64,000 bases of DNA from Acidimicrobiales bacterium (GCA_020439505.1 JAGQSO010000203.1:1-64000), one strand, 5' to 3'. Shown: positions 33,339 to 45,148, numbered from the stretch's first letter. The notes: generated by a model from the letters alone, not told the origin. Numbers and translations are program-made.

Positions 33339-33998
33339 GTGGTTGACATCGACCTGCTCCAGAACGTCGAGCTACTGACGCACCTCACCGACGAGGAGAT
33401 GGTCTCGGTAGCCGCGTCGGCCCAGACCCGCCGCTACCTGCGGGGCGACGTGGTCTTCGCCGAGGGTGACGAGCCGAACCGCCTTTGTGTGGTGTCCTCT
33501 GGCCGGCTCGCCATATCCAAACGGTCCGTGGACGGTCGAGAGTCGATGGTCGCGCTCATGGAACACGGCGACGTGTTCGGTGAGATGGGCCTGTTCGACG
33601 GGTTGGGTCGGTCGGCCGAGGCCCGGGCGCTCGAGCCCTCCGAACTGGTCGAGGTCCCCTACGAACCGCTTCGCAAGATCTACGAGGCCCGACCGGACCT
33701 GTTGTGGGGCGTGGTGAAGCTGGTGGCTCAGCGCCTCCGCAACACCGACTCCGCCCTGGCCGACTCGGTGTTCCTCGACGTGACCGGGAGAACGGCCAAG
33801 CGCCTCCTCGAGCTAGCCGGTGACGCTGACGACTTCGCCCTGCCGATCACCCAGGAGGAGCTGGCCGGAATGGTCGGTGCCTCCCGCGAACGGGTCAACA
33901 AGGCCATCGCCAGCTTCGTGCGGCTTCGCTGGATCGAACAGCACGACCGCCGCTACCGCATCACCAACCGCGAAGAGCTGGAACGCCGCAGCCGCTGA
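33339..33998 (+). CDS. Crp/Fnr-family transcriptional regulator
   Basis: The 219-residue regulator has a cyclic-nucleotide-binding domain (RGDVVFAEGDEPNRLCVV, GEMGLFDGLGRSAEARA near residue 85), a dimer helix and a winged HTH (ITQEELAGMVGASRERVNKA). The GEMGLFDG...RS phosphate-binding cassette and the HTH closely resemble the actinobacterial Crp/GlxR group, so cAMP is the expected ligand; c-di-GMP-binding Crp proteins exist too. It starts at GTG. AACGG-N6-CCGTT (33321-33336) just upstream could be an autoregulatory site, but does not match the usual TGTGA-N6-TCACA operator. It is convergent with disA. Confidence 0.92.
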   Translation: MVDIDLLQNVELLTHLTDEEMVSVAASAQTRRYLRGDVVFAEGDEPNRLCVVSSGRLAISKRSVDGRESMVALMEHGDVFGEMGLFDGLGRSAEARALEPSELVEVPYEPLRKIYEARPDLLWGVVKLVAQRLRNTDSALADSVFLDVTGRTAKRLLELAGDADDFALPITQEELAGMVGASRERVNKAIASFVRLRWIEQHDRRYRITNREELERRSR

Positions 33999-34004
33999 CG
34001 ACGG

Positions 34005-35069
34005 TCAGAAGCGGTCCTGGATGCTCGTCTCGGCGATCCGATTCAGTCCCTCTTTGATGGCGCGGGCCCGGGTGGCACCTACGCCTTCCACGTCGTCGAG
34101 GTCGTCGATCGAAGCCCGCATGATCTTTTGAAGGCTTCCGAAGCGCGCCACGATCCGCTCCACGATCTGGTCCGGCAGGCGCGGGATCCGCGACAACATC
34201 CGGTAACCACGGGGTGATACCGACGCGTCCAGCGCGATGGTCGGAAGACGCAGGGCGTGCACCAGTTCGGTCGGATCGATCAGGTCGTCGGTGCTCAAGG
34301 CCGCCAACGATTCCAGAACGGTGTCCAACGTGACCTTCTTGACCTGACCGCGGTAATCGCGCACCAGGTGGCGCCGGTCGCCCTCCACCCCGCCCATCAG
34401 CTCCAACAACTGGAGGCGGACCAGCCGACCCTCATCGCCAAGTTCGACGATGTGGCCCTCGATCTCGGCCGCGATCCTCTCCACCCCCTCGATGAGCTGA
34501 AGGACGTTGACCACGTCGCGGATCGTGACCAGGTCCTCGATCTCCAGCATCGACAGGGCGGCGGCGTCGGACTCGAGGCGGGACCGGTATCTCTCCAAGG
34601 TCGAAAGCGCCTGGTCGGCCCGGTTTATCAACCTCGCGGTGGGGACGATCTCGTGCTTGTGGTCGCCGACGTAGATCCGGATGGTGTTCATCCGCTGGGA
34701 AACGGTGATGACCGGGACGCCCAGCGATTTGGCCACCCTCTCGGCGGTCCGGTGTCGGGTTCCGGTCTCGGAGGTGCTGACCCCAGGAGCCGGTACCAAG
34801 TGCACGTTGGCCCGGGCGATTCGGCTGGCGTCGGCGGCAAGGATGATGGCGCCGTCCATCTTGGCCAACTCCGACAGCCGTTGGGGGCTGAAGGCGGCAT
34901 CGAGGAGGAAGCCGCCCGAGCAGATGTTCAACACGTTGGGTCCGTCGCCGAGGACCAGCAGGCCACCCATCCCGGCCTGAAGGATCCGGTCCACCCCATC
35001 GCGCAGCACACGACCCGGAGCGACCTGGGTGATCGCCGCCTTCAGCTCCGGGGGGTACGGCGCGGTCAT
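34005..35069 (-). CDS. disA: DNA integrity scanning diadenylate cyclase
   Basis: DisA makes c-di-AMP from two ATP and binds branched DNA. The 354-residue length is typical. The DAC domain carries the DGA motif (AKMDGAIILAADASRIA, near residue 75) and the RHR motif (GTRHRTAERVAKSLGVPV, near 107). A helical linker follows, and a C-terminal HhH region contains SRIPRLPDQIVERIV and DDVEGVGATRARAIKEGL. All catalytic residues expected are present. It lies 48 bases downstream of radA, the conserved actinobacterial and Bacillus order in which RadA limits DisA activity. Confidence 0.96.
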   Translation of the reverse strand: MTAPYPPELKAAITQVAPGRVLRDGVDRILQAGMGGLLVLGDGPNVLNICSGGFLLDAAFSPQRLSELAKMDGAIILAADASRIARANVHLVPAPGVSTSETGTRHRTAERVAKSLGVPVITVSQRMNTIRIYVGDHKHEIVPTARLINRADQALSTLERYRSRLESDAAALSMLEIEDLVTIRDVVNVLQLIEGVERIAAEIEGHIVELGDEGRLVRLQLLELMGGVEGDRRHLVRDYRGQVKKVTLDTVLESLAALSTDDLIDPTELVHALRLPTIALDASVSPRGYRMLSRIPRLPDQIVERIVARFGSLQKIMRASIDDLDDVEGVGATRARAIKEGLNRIAETSIQDRF

Positions 35070-35117
35070 CCACCGATGTTAGGAGGGCGAGGGCCGCGTC
35101 CGCGGTGACCCCGGAGA

Positions 35118-36479
35118 TCAGATATCGAACAGGTCGAGGCGGTCCATCGCCTCGAGGAGCGTTCCAACCCTGATCAGTTCGATACCGCCCACGTCGTGCG
35201 GAGCGCTGTGGGGCACGATCGCCCTCGTGAACCCCAGCCGGGCCGCCTCGGCCAGTCGGCGTGGGGTATGGGCGACCTGGCGCAGCTCCCCACCGAGTCC
35301 GATCTCACCGCAGGCGACGAGATCAGGCGGTACCGGCCGCCCCTGCATCGCTGATGCCACCGCCAGGGCGACGGCCAGGTCGGCACCGGGCTCCAACACC
35401 TTCATACCGCCGACGGCCAGGGTGAACACGTCCAGTTTGGCGAGGGGAAACCCGACCCGGCGTTCCACCACCGCCAGAATCATCGACAAGCGACCGCTGT
35501 CGACCCCCTGGGCCGATCGACGGGGAGCGGGGAGGTTCGAGTCGGCCACCAGGGCCTGGAGCTCGACCAGGATGGGTCGCACGCCCTCCATGGTGGGGAC
35601 GACCACCGATCCGGGGACCCCCACCCGTCGGTCGGCCAGGAACAGTCCGCTGGCGTCGGGGACCCCGACCAGGCCACTCTCGGTCATCTCGAACAACCCC
35701 AGCTCCTGGGTCGAGCCGAAGCGGTGCTTGGTCACCCGAAGCAGGCGGAGCGCGTGGTGGCGGTCGCCCTCGAAGGCCAGCACCGTGTCGACCACGTGCT
35801 CGAGCACCCGCGGACCGGCGAGGGTGCCCTCCTTGGTCACGTGACCGACCAGCACAACTGCGCAGCCCCGCCGTTTGGCCTCCTGCACCAAGCGATGGCT
35901 GCACTCGCGCACCTGGGCCACCGACCCGGGGGCGGAGGACAACTCCGGCGCCACGAGGGTCTGCACGGAATCGACCACCACCAGTTCCGGCTGAACCTGG
36001 TCGATGGCCGAGATCAGATGGGGAAGGGCCGTCTCGGCCGCCAGGAACAGCCCGGGGTGCAGAGCACCGAGACGTTCCGCTCGAAGGCGAACCTGCTGGG
36101 GTGACTCCTCTCCCGACAGATAGAGGACGGTCCGTCCCGAGGAGGCCACCGTCGCTGCCGCCTGCAACAGAACGGTCGACTTGCCGATCCCCGGCTCGCC
36201 CGTCAACAAGGTGACCGACCCCGGCACCAGCCCCCCGCCCAGGACCCGATCCAACTCATCCACCCCGGTGGGTCGGGGGGTGAACTCGGTGGGATCGACC
36301 TCGGCGATGGGGACCGGCGGACCGCTGGAGGCGACCAGGGCATGGGCCACCGCCTCCAGAGGTGCGTCGAGCTCCTCCACCAGGCTCCCCCACGCCGCAC
36401 AACCGGGGCATTGGCCAACCCACTTGGGGGCGCTGGCCCCACAGTCGGGGCATCTGAACACCGTTCTCACCTTGGCCAT
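35118..36479 (-). CDS. radA: DNA repair ATPase/helicase RadA (Sms)
   Basis: The 453-residue protein has an N-terminal zinc finger (CPDCGASAPKWVGQCPGC, residues about 9-26), a RecA-like core with Walker A LLTGEPGIGKSTVLLQA, and a C-terminal Lon-like domain (AVGGMKVLEPGADLAVALA). It drives branch migration in recombination. The RadA-specific KNRFG motif reads TKHRFGSTQELG here, with Asn replaced by His, while Lys and Arg are kept. Length is normal and other motifs are intact. It is upstream of disA in one transcript. Confidence 0.95.
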   Translation of the reverse strand: MAKVRTVFRCPDCGASAPKWVGQCPGCAAWGSLVEELDAPLEAVAHALVASSGPPVPIAEVDPTEFTPRPTGVDELDRVLGGGLVPGSVTLLTGEPGIGKSTVLLQAAATVASSGRTVLYLSGEESPQQVRLRAERLGALHPGLFLAAETALPHLISAIDQVQPELVVVDSVQTLVAPELSSAPGSVAQVRECSHRLVQEAKRRGCAVVLVGHVTKEGTLAGPRVLEHVVDTVLAFEGDRHHALRLLRVTKHRFGSTQELGLFEMTESGLVGVPDASGLFLADRRVGVPGSVVVPTMEGVRPILVELQALVADSNLPAPRRSAQGVDSGRLSMILAVVERRVGFPLAKLDVFTLAVGGMKVLEPGADLAVALAVASAMQGRPVPPDLVACGEIGLGGELRQVAHTPRRLAEAARLGFTRAIVPHSAPHDVGGIELIRVGTLLEAMDRLDLFDI

Positions 36480-36554
36480 GGATCGAACCTAGGACCCGGG
36501 ACCGACAACGAAGGACGACGCCACGGGACGCACCCTAACGACCCCCTTTCCCCG

Positions 36555-36590
36555 CCGGTTCTAATGCACTACATTAGAACCGGTTCTAGT
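36555..36590 (+). promoter_or_regulatory. Composite TetR-type operator with a KstR-like core
   Basis: CCGGTTCTAATG (36555-36566) and CATTAGAACCGG (36572-36583) form a perfect 12-5-12 inverted repeat. The right arm overlaps a second perfect palindrome, TAGAACCGGTTCTA (36575-36588), so three half-sites are present. The second palindrome fits the TnnAACnnGTTnnA pattern I recall for mycobacterial KstR. It ends 25 bases before the monooxygenase ATG, and AAGGAG (36601) is its ribosome site. The TetR gene at 37843 is the natural candidate regulator. Confidence 0.75.
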
Positions 36591-36612
36591 TTCCCCACCC
36601 AAGGAGTCCCTG

Positions 36613-37821
36613 ATGGAGTTCGGCCTGTTCTTGAACGGCTACCTGCCCGGCCCCGCGGCCCACAACCGCGACGCCGAGCACACGATGCTCATGCGCGAGC
36701 TCCAGTACGCCATCCACGCCGATGGCTTCAACTGGAAGTACGCCTGGTTCGGCGAACACCACGCCCTCACCGAGTACTCCCACATGTCCGCCCCCGAGGT
36801 CGTGATCCCCTACGTGGCGGCCAAGACCGAGCGCATCCACCTGGGCTCGGCCATCATCAACCTTTCCCGCAAGGTCAACCACCCGGTCCGCAACGCCGAG
36901 CGGGTGGCCATGCTCGACCACGTCACCGGCGGGCGCTTCGAGTTCGGTACCGGCCGCGGCGCCGGCGCCCACGAGATGGCGACCTTCGACCTCCTCACCT
37001 CCGACACCAAGGAGATGTGGAACGAGGCCGCGCCCGAGATCGTGCGCATGTGGGAGCAGCGGGACTACACCTTCGAAGGCGAGAACTTCAAGATCGAAGA
37101 GCCGCACAACATCCTCCCCAAGCCCTACGGCGTCGGCCACCCGCCGATCTGGGTCGGCTGCGGCAACCCCGGCACCTTCACCACCGCCGGTCAGGCCGGC
37201 ATCGGCGCCATCGCCTTCAACTTCGAACCCGTCTACAACCTCAAGGGCCGCATCGACGCCTACAAGGAGGGGATCGCCGACTGCACCGAACCCCTCGGCC
37301 AGTTCGTCAACGACAACGTGATGATGACCAACGCCGTGGTCTGCGTGGCCGACGGCAAACGGGCCCGCGAGATCGCCATGTCCCCCGGACGGGGCTACCT
37401 CAACACCATGGTGAACATGTACCACACCACCATGCCGCCCCAGCCCGGCGCGGTTAAGTGGCCCGGTCGACCCCGCGCCATCCGCACCGAGGAAGAGCTC
37501 GATTTCGCCATCGACGCCGGTTACCTGCTGTGCGGCAACCCCGAGCAGGTGCTCGAGCAGATCTCCAAGTACCAGGAGGTCGGCTGTGACCAGCTCGTGT
37601 TCGGCATCCCCAACGAGGGATTCGAGCACGAAGAGGTCCTCGAGATGCTGGAGCTGTTCGGTGGCAAGGTGATCCCCGAGTTCGACAAGGACCCCGAGCA
37701 CCGCACCGCCAAGATGCGGGCCACCGCCAAGCGCAAGTACCCCGACTTCGCCAACCCGCTGCCCGAGGGGCTCGACGTCGAGGTGATCCCCACCAACGCC
37801 CTCATCCCCCTCGAGGGCTGA
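36613..37821 (+). CDS. Luciferase-like (LLM class) flavin-dependent monooxygenase
   Basis: This 402-residue TIM-barrel flavoenzyme begins EFGLFLNGYLPG and has WFGEHHALTEYSH (residues about 55-67), the ERVAMLDHVTGGRFEFGTGRG-type strand and PPIWVGCGNPGTF. These are typical of LLM oxidoreductases, which use reduced FMN or F420 with an organic substrate. It has a strong AAGGAG ribosome site and sits behind the composite operator at 36555-36590. The downstream TetR gene, 21 bases away, is probably co-transcribed. The KstR-like operator hints at steroid- or lipid-related oxidation, but the substrate is not shown by sequence. Confidence 0.92.
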   Translation: MEFGLFLNGYLPGPAAHNRDAEHTMLMRELQYAIHADGFNWKYAWFGEHHALTEYSHMSAPEVVIPYVAAKTERIHLGSAIINLSRKVNHPVRNAERVAMLDHVTGGRFEFGTGRGAGAHEMATFDLLTSDTKEMWNEAAPEIVRMWEQRDYTFEGENFKIEEPHNILPKPYGVGHPPIWVGCGNPGTFTTAGQAGIGAIAFNFEPVYNLKGRIDAYKEGIADCTEPLGQFVNDNVMMTNAVVCVADGKRAREIAMSPGRGYLNTMVNMYHTTMPPQPGAVKWPGRPRAIRTEEELDFAIDAGYLLCGNPEQVLEQISKYQEVGCDQLVFGIPNEGFEHEEVLEMLELFGGKVIPEFDKDPEHRTAKMRATAKRKYPDFANPLPEGLDVEVIPTNALIPLEG

Positions 37822-37842
37822 CGCCACCCCCGGGATCTGACC

Positions 37843-38445
37843 GTGGCTCCCCTGGCCGTCGCCACCCGCGAACGCCTGCTCGACGAAGCCGAGCGCCTCT
37901 TCGCCCGCGACGGCGTCCAGGGGGTCACCACCCGTGAGATCACCGAGGCCGCCGAGCAGCGCAACGCCTCGGCGGTCACCTACCACTTCGGTTCGCGCCA
38001 GGGCCTCCTGCTGGAGATCCTGGCGCGACGGGGTGGCCCGATCGACGCCGAGCGGGGACGTCTGCGATCGTTCGCCGGCCCCGACCCGACGCTCACCGAC
38101 CTGGTCGCCTGCCTCGTCAGGCCCTACACCGACCTGCTGGGGGACCCAGCGGGACGGGCGTACCTGCGGATCGTCGCCCAGCTACGCGGGCGGTTCGCGG
38201 CCTGGCGGCTGGAATCCGACGCCGCCACCACCGAACACCTCTCCGCCATCCTCGGCGAGATCGAACAACGCGCCCCGACCTCTCCCGCCCTCGGACGGGA
38301 GAGGATCCTGGCTCTGATAATCCTGCTGACCGGCAGCGCCGCCGACCGGGCCCGACGCCTCGATGCCGACGATCAGCCCGAACTGGACCACGACACTTAC
38401 GTCGAAAATCTGATCGCCCTGTGCGCGGCGGTCGTTTCGGCCTGA
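37843..38445 (+). CDS. TetR-family transcriptional regulator
   Basis: The 200-residue protein starts at GTG. The N-terminal HTH (LAVATRERLLDEAERLF, then GVTTREITEAAEQRNASAVTYHFGSR) is a standard TetR DNA-binding domain with the YHFGS motif. The C-terminal half is helical with an aromatic and acidic pattern (DLVACLVRPYTDLLGD) for an unknown ligand. It follows the monooxygenase by 21 bases and is the likely repressor acting on the palindromes at 36555-36590. It is convergent with clpC. Confidence 0.93.
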   Translation: MAPLAVATRERLLDEAERLFARDGVQGVTTREITEAAEQRNASAVTYHFGSRQGLLLEILARRGGPIDAERGRLRSFAGPDPTLTDLVACLVRPYTDLLGDPAGRAYLRIVAQLRGRFAAWRLESDAATTEHLSAILGEIEQRAPTSPALGRERILALIILLTGSAADRARRLDADDQPELDHDTYVENLIALCAAVVSA

Positions 38446-38460
38446 CGCCCCCGGTGGGTG

Positions 38461-41025
<2,565 letters not shown>

Positions 41026-41147
41026 TGATGCCTCCCTGAGAACGGGATTCGTCGTTGGAGTGTACCGCCGTCCCCTCCCCTGGCGGTCTACGCGTAGGCC
41101 TTCCCGGGAAAGCGGGACGATGAGCCCGGTCCTTCTAGCCTTCGCCC

Positions 41148-42128
41148 ATGGCATCCAACCCGCTGCTCACCCTGCCCGAGATCGGCACCGACCGGACCCG
41201 GATCGAGGAGGAGCTGAAGGCGGCGGTCACCGCACCGACCGAGGCCATGACCGAGATGGCCGGACACCTGCTGGGCGCAGGCGGCAAGCGGGTCCGCCCG
41301 TTGTTCGCCGTGGCTGCCGGGCGCTGCGTCCCCGGTCATGAGGGACCGGCATCTCGCGAGGTGGTTCTGGGCGGCGTCTCGGTGGAGCTGGTCCACCTCG
41401 GCTCGCTCTACCACGACGACGTGATCGACGAGGCCACCACCCGCCGGGGGGTGGAGTCGGTCAACTCCCGGTGGGGGAACCTCAAGGCCATCCTGGCCGG
41501 TGACTTCCTGCTGGCCAAGGCCTCGGAGATCGCCGCCTCCCTGGGTGTGGAGGTGGCCGGGCTACTCGCGGCCACCATCGGCCGGCTTTGCGAGGGCGAG
41601 GTGAGAGAACTCCAGGACGCCTACCAGGTGACCCGCACCGAAGCGGCCTACCTCGACTCCATCGAGGGGAAGACGGCTTCGTTGCTCTCGTCGGCGTGTC
41701 GGATCGGGGGCATCGTGGCCGACCTGCCAAGGCCCGAGATCGACGCTCTGACCGAGTTCGGCCTGGCCTACGGCATGGCGTTCCAGATCGTCGACGACAT
41801 CTTGGACGTGGTGGCCACCGACGAACAGCTCGGCAAGCCCGCCGGCCACGACCTGGTGGAAGGCGCCTACAACCTTCCCGTGCTGCGAGCCCTGGCCGGA
41901 CCGACCGGCGACGAGCTGGCGTCGCTGCTCGGAGCCCCGATCGGCGGCGAGACGTGGGAACGGGCCCGCACCCTGGTCCGCCAGAGCACCGGGGTGGCCG
42001 AATCGGTCGAGGTGGCACAGACCTACTCGGACCGAGCCGTGGCCGCGTTGGAACCCCTGTCGGACCGCCCCTCCGCCTCCGCCCTCCAGGGCGCCGCCCG
42101 TCACCTGCTCAGCTCCCTGGACACGTGA
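41148..42128 (+). CDS. trans-Polyprenyl diphosphate synthase
   Basis: The 326-residue prenyltransferase adds isopentenyl diphosphate units to an allylic diphosphate. The first Asp-rich motif is in [14 protein letters not shown] near residue 92 and the second in [14 protein letters not shown] near residue 217. GGKRVRP near residue 45 binds IPP. The family includes heptaprenyl/octaprenyl synthases that make menaquinone side chains and geranylgeranyl synthases; chain length is not decided by sight. Its stop overlaps the next start as GTGA, coupling it to the CapA-like lipoprotein gene. Confidence 0.93.
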   Translation: MASNPLLTLPEIGTDRTRIEEELKAAVTAPTEAMTEMAGHLLGAGGKRVRPLFAVAAGRCVPGHEGPASREVVLGGVSVELVHLGSLYHDDVIDEATTRRGVESVNSRWGNLKAILAGDFLLAKASEIAASLGVEVAGLLAATIGRLCEGEVRELQDAYQVTRTEAAYLDSIEGKTASLLSSACRIGGIVADLPRPEIDALTEFGLAYGMAFQIVDDILDVVATDEQLGKPAGHDLVEGAYNLPVLRALAGPTGDELASLLGAPIGGETWERARTLVRQSTGVAESVEVAQTYSDRAVAALEPLSDRPSASALQGAARHLLSSLDT

Positions 42129-43336
42129 GCCCGAGACGGCCACGTGGGCTCTGTGGGCCGACGCTGGTCACCTTGGCTTTGGTGCTGACCTCTGCGCTCG
42201 GTGGTTGCTCCGATGACGGAGGTCGGAGCGGGGCCGCCACGATCTCCTCCACAACTGCGACCTCTGCGGTGGCACCGCCGACCACTCCCCCCACGGCCCC
42301 GGCTCCCCCGCCCGAGCCGATCACCTTGACCTTCAGCGGTGACGTGTTGCTCCACATGCCGGTGAACGACCGGGCCGCCCTCTACGGCGGTGAGGTCGGC
42401 GAGCCCTTCGACTTTCGGCCGATGTTCGACCCGATGCGACCGGTGGTGGAGGCGGCGGACCTGGCTCTCTGCCACATGGAGGTCCCGACCGCCCCCGACG
42501 GCCGCCTCACCAGCTACCCCTCGTTCGGGGCACCGGGCCAGGTCATGGACGGCTTGGCCCACGCCGGATACGACGGATGTTCGACCGCGTCCAACCACAG
42601 CCTCGACCGGGGCTACCCCGGTGTCGTGCGCACCCTCGAAGAGCTGGACCGCGTCGGCCTGGGCCACTCGGGCACGGCGCGGGGGCCGTGGGAGACCGGG
42701 CCGCGGGTCTATTCCCTCCGCGCCGGTACCAGCACCGTCGAGGTGGCCCACCTCAGCTACGCCTACGGTTTCAACGGATACCGGCTCCCGGCCGATGCCC
42801 CGTGGGCCGCCAACCAGATCGACCCCGATCGGATCCGGGCCGACGCCGCCGCCGCCCGGGCCGCCGGGGCCGAGCTGGTGGTGGTGAGCCTGCACTGGGG
42901 GACCGAGTACCAGCACCAGCCCGACGCGTTCCAACGTTCCACCGCGGAGGCGATCCTGCCTGGCTCCGAGATCGACCTGGTCATCGGACACCACGCCCAC
43001 GTGGTGCAACCCATCGAGATGGTTCACGGGCGCTACGTGGTGTGGGGTCTGGGGAACCAGCTCTCCAACCAGACCCAGGCCCCACGTCGGGACGGGCTCA
43101 CCGTGACCGCCACCGCCTCACAGGGCTGGGATGGTCGGTGGCGGGTGACGGGGGTGGAGGCCATCCCCACCTGGGTCGACCCGGGCAGTTTCCGGGTACT
43201 GCCGGTGGTGGCAACGCTTTCGGACCCGGCCACCCCCGTGGGTCTTCAACAGGAGCTACGGGCCAGCTACCACCGGACAGCAGAGGTGGTCAGCTCACCC
43301 GCCACTCCCGGCGTCACCGTCACGCCCCTGCCGTGA
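42125..43336 (+). CDS. CapA-family (poly-gamma-glutamate synthesis-like) lipoprotein
   Basis: The 403-residue product starts at GTG and has a lipoprotein signal peptide ending in the lipobox LGGC, with C28 the predicted lipidated residue. A Thr/Pro/Ala-rich linker follows. The CapA metallophosphatase-like domain begins ITLTFSGDVLLHMPVND and includes STASNHSLDRGYPG, VSLHWGTEYQ and IDLVIGHHAHVVQPIE, with His/Asp residues in the expected metal-binding positions. It should act on the outer face of the membrane, in capsule or wall polymer chemistry or as a phosphatase-like enzyme. Its 3' end overlaps the convergent lipid-kinase gene by 17 bases. Confidence 0.9.
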   Translation: MSPRRPRGLCGPTLVTLALVLTSALGGCSDDGGRSGAATISSTTATSAVAPPTTPPTAPAPPPEPITLTFSGDVLLHMPVNDRAALYGGEVGEPFDFRPMFDPMRPVVEAADLALCHMEVPTAPDGRLTSYPSFGAPGQVMDGLAHAGYDGCSTASNHSLDRGYPGVVRTLEELDRVGLGHSGTARGPWETGPRVYSLRAGTSTVEVAHLSYAYGFNGYRLPADAPWAANQIDPDRIRADAAAARAAGAELVVVSLHWGTEYQHQPDAFQRSTAEAILPGSEIDLVIGHHAHVVQPIEMVHGRYVVWGLGNQLSNQTQAPRRDGLTVTATASQGWDGRWRVTGVEAIPTWVDPGSFRVLPVVATLSDPATPVGLQQELRASYHRTAEVVSSPATPGVTVTPLP

Positions 43337-44246
43337 GGTCCGACGGCACCAACACGTGGAGGGCCTGACGCCTGACCCGGAACTGCAGCGGGCTGCGCAA
43401 CACCTCGGCCTCGCCGTCGATACCCACCCTGACCGTGCGGGAACGGGCGGTGACGGTGAGCTCGGGAACGGCGATGGTGTCGGTCTCGGGTAGCGCGTCC
43501 GAACCGGAGCGGGCCGCCCGCCACCCCGCCCTGACCAAGGCCCACCGGCTGGTCGAGCGGGCCACGGTCAAGTCCAAGGCTCCGTCGGTGAGGGACTCCA
43601 GCGCGGTGACATCACTGATGCCGCGTCGGTGAGACCCGTTTCCCACCAGGACCAGCGGCGTTCGGAGGCCTCGCCGGGACACACCCCCGGGCGCTTGGAG
43701 GTCAACCCTGCTGGTCGGCACCTGAGCCATGACCCGCACCGATCCGGCGAAGGCGGAGCGGATCCGCCCCCAGCCCTGACCGGTCTGGATGCGGTCCATG
43801 ACCTGCAACAGCTTGGGGTCGGTGCCGAGCACGGTCTGGTTCACGAAGGTCCGGCCGTTCACCTCACCGACATCGACAGCCACGACGTCGGCGGAGGCTA
43901 GGGCCCGCACCGCGGCTCCCACGTCGAGCGGCATGCCGAGCTGCTGGGCGAAGTGGTTGAACATGCCGATCGGTAGTACGCCGAGGACCACGTCGGTTCC
44001 AACCACCGCGGCGGCGGCATAGCTGACCGTTCCGTCGCCCCCGGCCACGATCACCGCGTCGGGTCGATCGACCCCGGCCCACAAGATGCCGACGGTGGAA
44101 GGGATCCGTCGAGGATCCACCACGTCGACGGCAGCCTTGACCCCGACATCGGCGAAGGCGGAGGCCAACGCGTCCGGGTCCAGGTTCACCCCAGCTCTCA
44201 GCCCGGCGCTGGCGTTGATGAGAACGACCACCGAGGCGACAGACAC
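43320..44246 (-). CDS. Diacylglycerol kinase-family (YegS/DagK-like) protein
   Basis: From GTG 44246 the protein has 308 residues. It shows the lipid-kinase catalytic domain: VVLINASAG at the start, VIVAGGDGTVSYAAAAVVG near residue 70 and LGVLPIGMFNHFAQQLGMP near 95. The GGDGT nucleotide loop is intact, but the usual LGTxNDFAR reads IGMFNHFAQ. FVNQTVLGTDPKL and a C-terminal beta-sandwich (RVGIDGEAEVLRSPLQF) complete the fold. It likely phosphorylates a membrane lipid such as diacylglycerol or a polyprenol. It is convergent with and overlaps the CapA gene. Confidence 0.87.
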   Translation of the reverse strand: MSVASVVVLINASAGLRAGVNLDPDALASAFADVGVKAAVDVVDPRRIPSTVGILWAGVDRPDAVIVAGGDGTVSYAAAAVVGTDVVLGVLPIGMFNHFAQQLGMPLDVGAAVRALASADVVAVDVGEVNGRTFVNQTVLGTDPKLLQVMDRIQTGQGWGRIRSAFAGSVRVMAQVPTSRVDLQAPGGVSRRGLRTPLVLVGNGSHRRGISDVTALESLTDGALDLTVARSTSRWALVRAGWRAARSGSDALPETDTIAVPELTVTARSRTVRVGIDGEAEVLRSPLQFRVRRQALHVLVPSDLTAGA

Positions 44247-44310
44247 GACAGGAACAGTACCGATCGAGTGGTCCCAATCCCTCGGTGACCTGACCACCGA
44301 GGGAGTTGGG

Positions 44311-45144
44311 TCAGCGTTGGAGGGCGACTGGACGCCCGGAGGTGGTGACCCGGTCGAGGAACCCGGTGGTGGCCCGGTTGAAGGCCGAGAACTGCTCGAC
44401 CATGAACAGATGCGCTCCCCCGCGAACCACGGCCAGCTCCGAGTTGGGGATCAGATCCGCAATCTCCTCGCTGTCGCCCTGGGTGGTGAGCACGTCCTGG
44501 CTCCCCACCAGCACCAGGGTGGGGACAGCGACGTTCACCAGTTGGTCGCGCAGCCCGTCGTCACCGCCCAGGATCGCATGGATCTGGGCCACGAAGGACT
44601 CGACCGGGACGTTGAACGCCAGCGGGCCCAGAACCGCCATCGCCGGCCAAAGTCGCTGGAGCGAGCGGGGACCGACCATCCACTCCATGTTGCGGAGCAC
44701 GAACTCACGCATGCCCCGGGTCTCGGCCAACTCGGCCCACTCGGTCAGGAGCTCGCGCCGCCACGAATAGTGGTGGGCGGCGGTGCAGGCCAGGGTCAAC
44801 GACCGCACCCGGTCCGGATAGAGCACGGCGATGATCTGGGCGATGATCCCACCCATCGACGCGCCCATGACGTGGGCCGACCCGTAGCCGGCGTGGTCCA
44901 GGGCGGCCAGGGCATCGGCCGCCATCACCGACAGGTCATAGGGACCTTCGGGTCGGTCGGACCGACCGACCCCCCGGTTGTCGACCATGACCAGACGGAA
45001 CCGGGCCCCCAGGGCACGCCGCTGCATGATCCACCCGCGGGTGTCGGCCCCCAGGCCGTGGATCAACAGGAGGGGCTCACCGTCCCGGCGACCACCGAGG
45101 GCGTAGCTGATCTTGGTTCCGTCCTCGACGGTCACGATTGGCAT
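44311..45144 (-). CDS. Alpha/beta-fold hydrolase
   Basis: This 277-residue hydrolase has the oxyanion region LLLIHGLGADTRGW near residue 28, the nucleophile elbow GASMGGIIAQI near residue 94, a catalytic acid candidate in VGSQDVLTT, and the catalytic His in GGAHLFMVEQ near residue 250. The layout matches esterases, lactonases and enol-lactone hydrolases (PcaD-like). Substrate is not known. It lies four bases after the acyltransferase-like gene and ends the lysS-SDR-acyltransferase run. Confidence 0.92.
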   Translation of the reverse strand: MPIVTVEDGTKISYALGGRRDGEPLLLIHGLGADTRGWIMQRRALGARFRLVMVDNRGVGRSDRPEGPYDLSVMAADALAALDHAGYGSAHVMGASMGGIIAQIIAVLYPDRVRSLTLACTAAHHYSWRRELLTEWAELAETRGMREFVLRNMEWMVGPRSLQRLWPAMAVLGPLAFNVPVESFVAQIHAILGGDDGLRDQLVNVAVPTLVLVGSQDVLTTQGDSEEIADLIPNSELAVVRGGAHLFMVEQFSAFNRATTGFLDRVTTSGRPVALQR

Positions 45145-45148
45145 CGGG

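Noticed and set aside
33315-33341. Cyclic-AMP-type operator upstream of the Crp gene
   Set aside because: AACGG-N6-CCGTT is a weak inverted repeat that does not match TGTGA-N6-TCACA; kept only as a remark.
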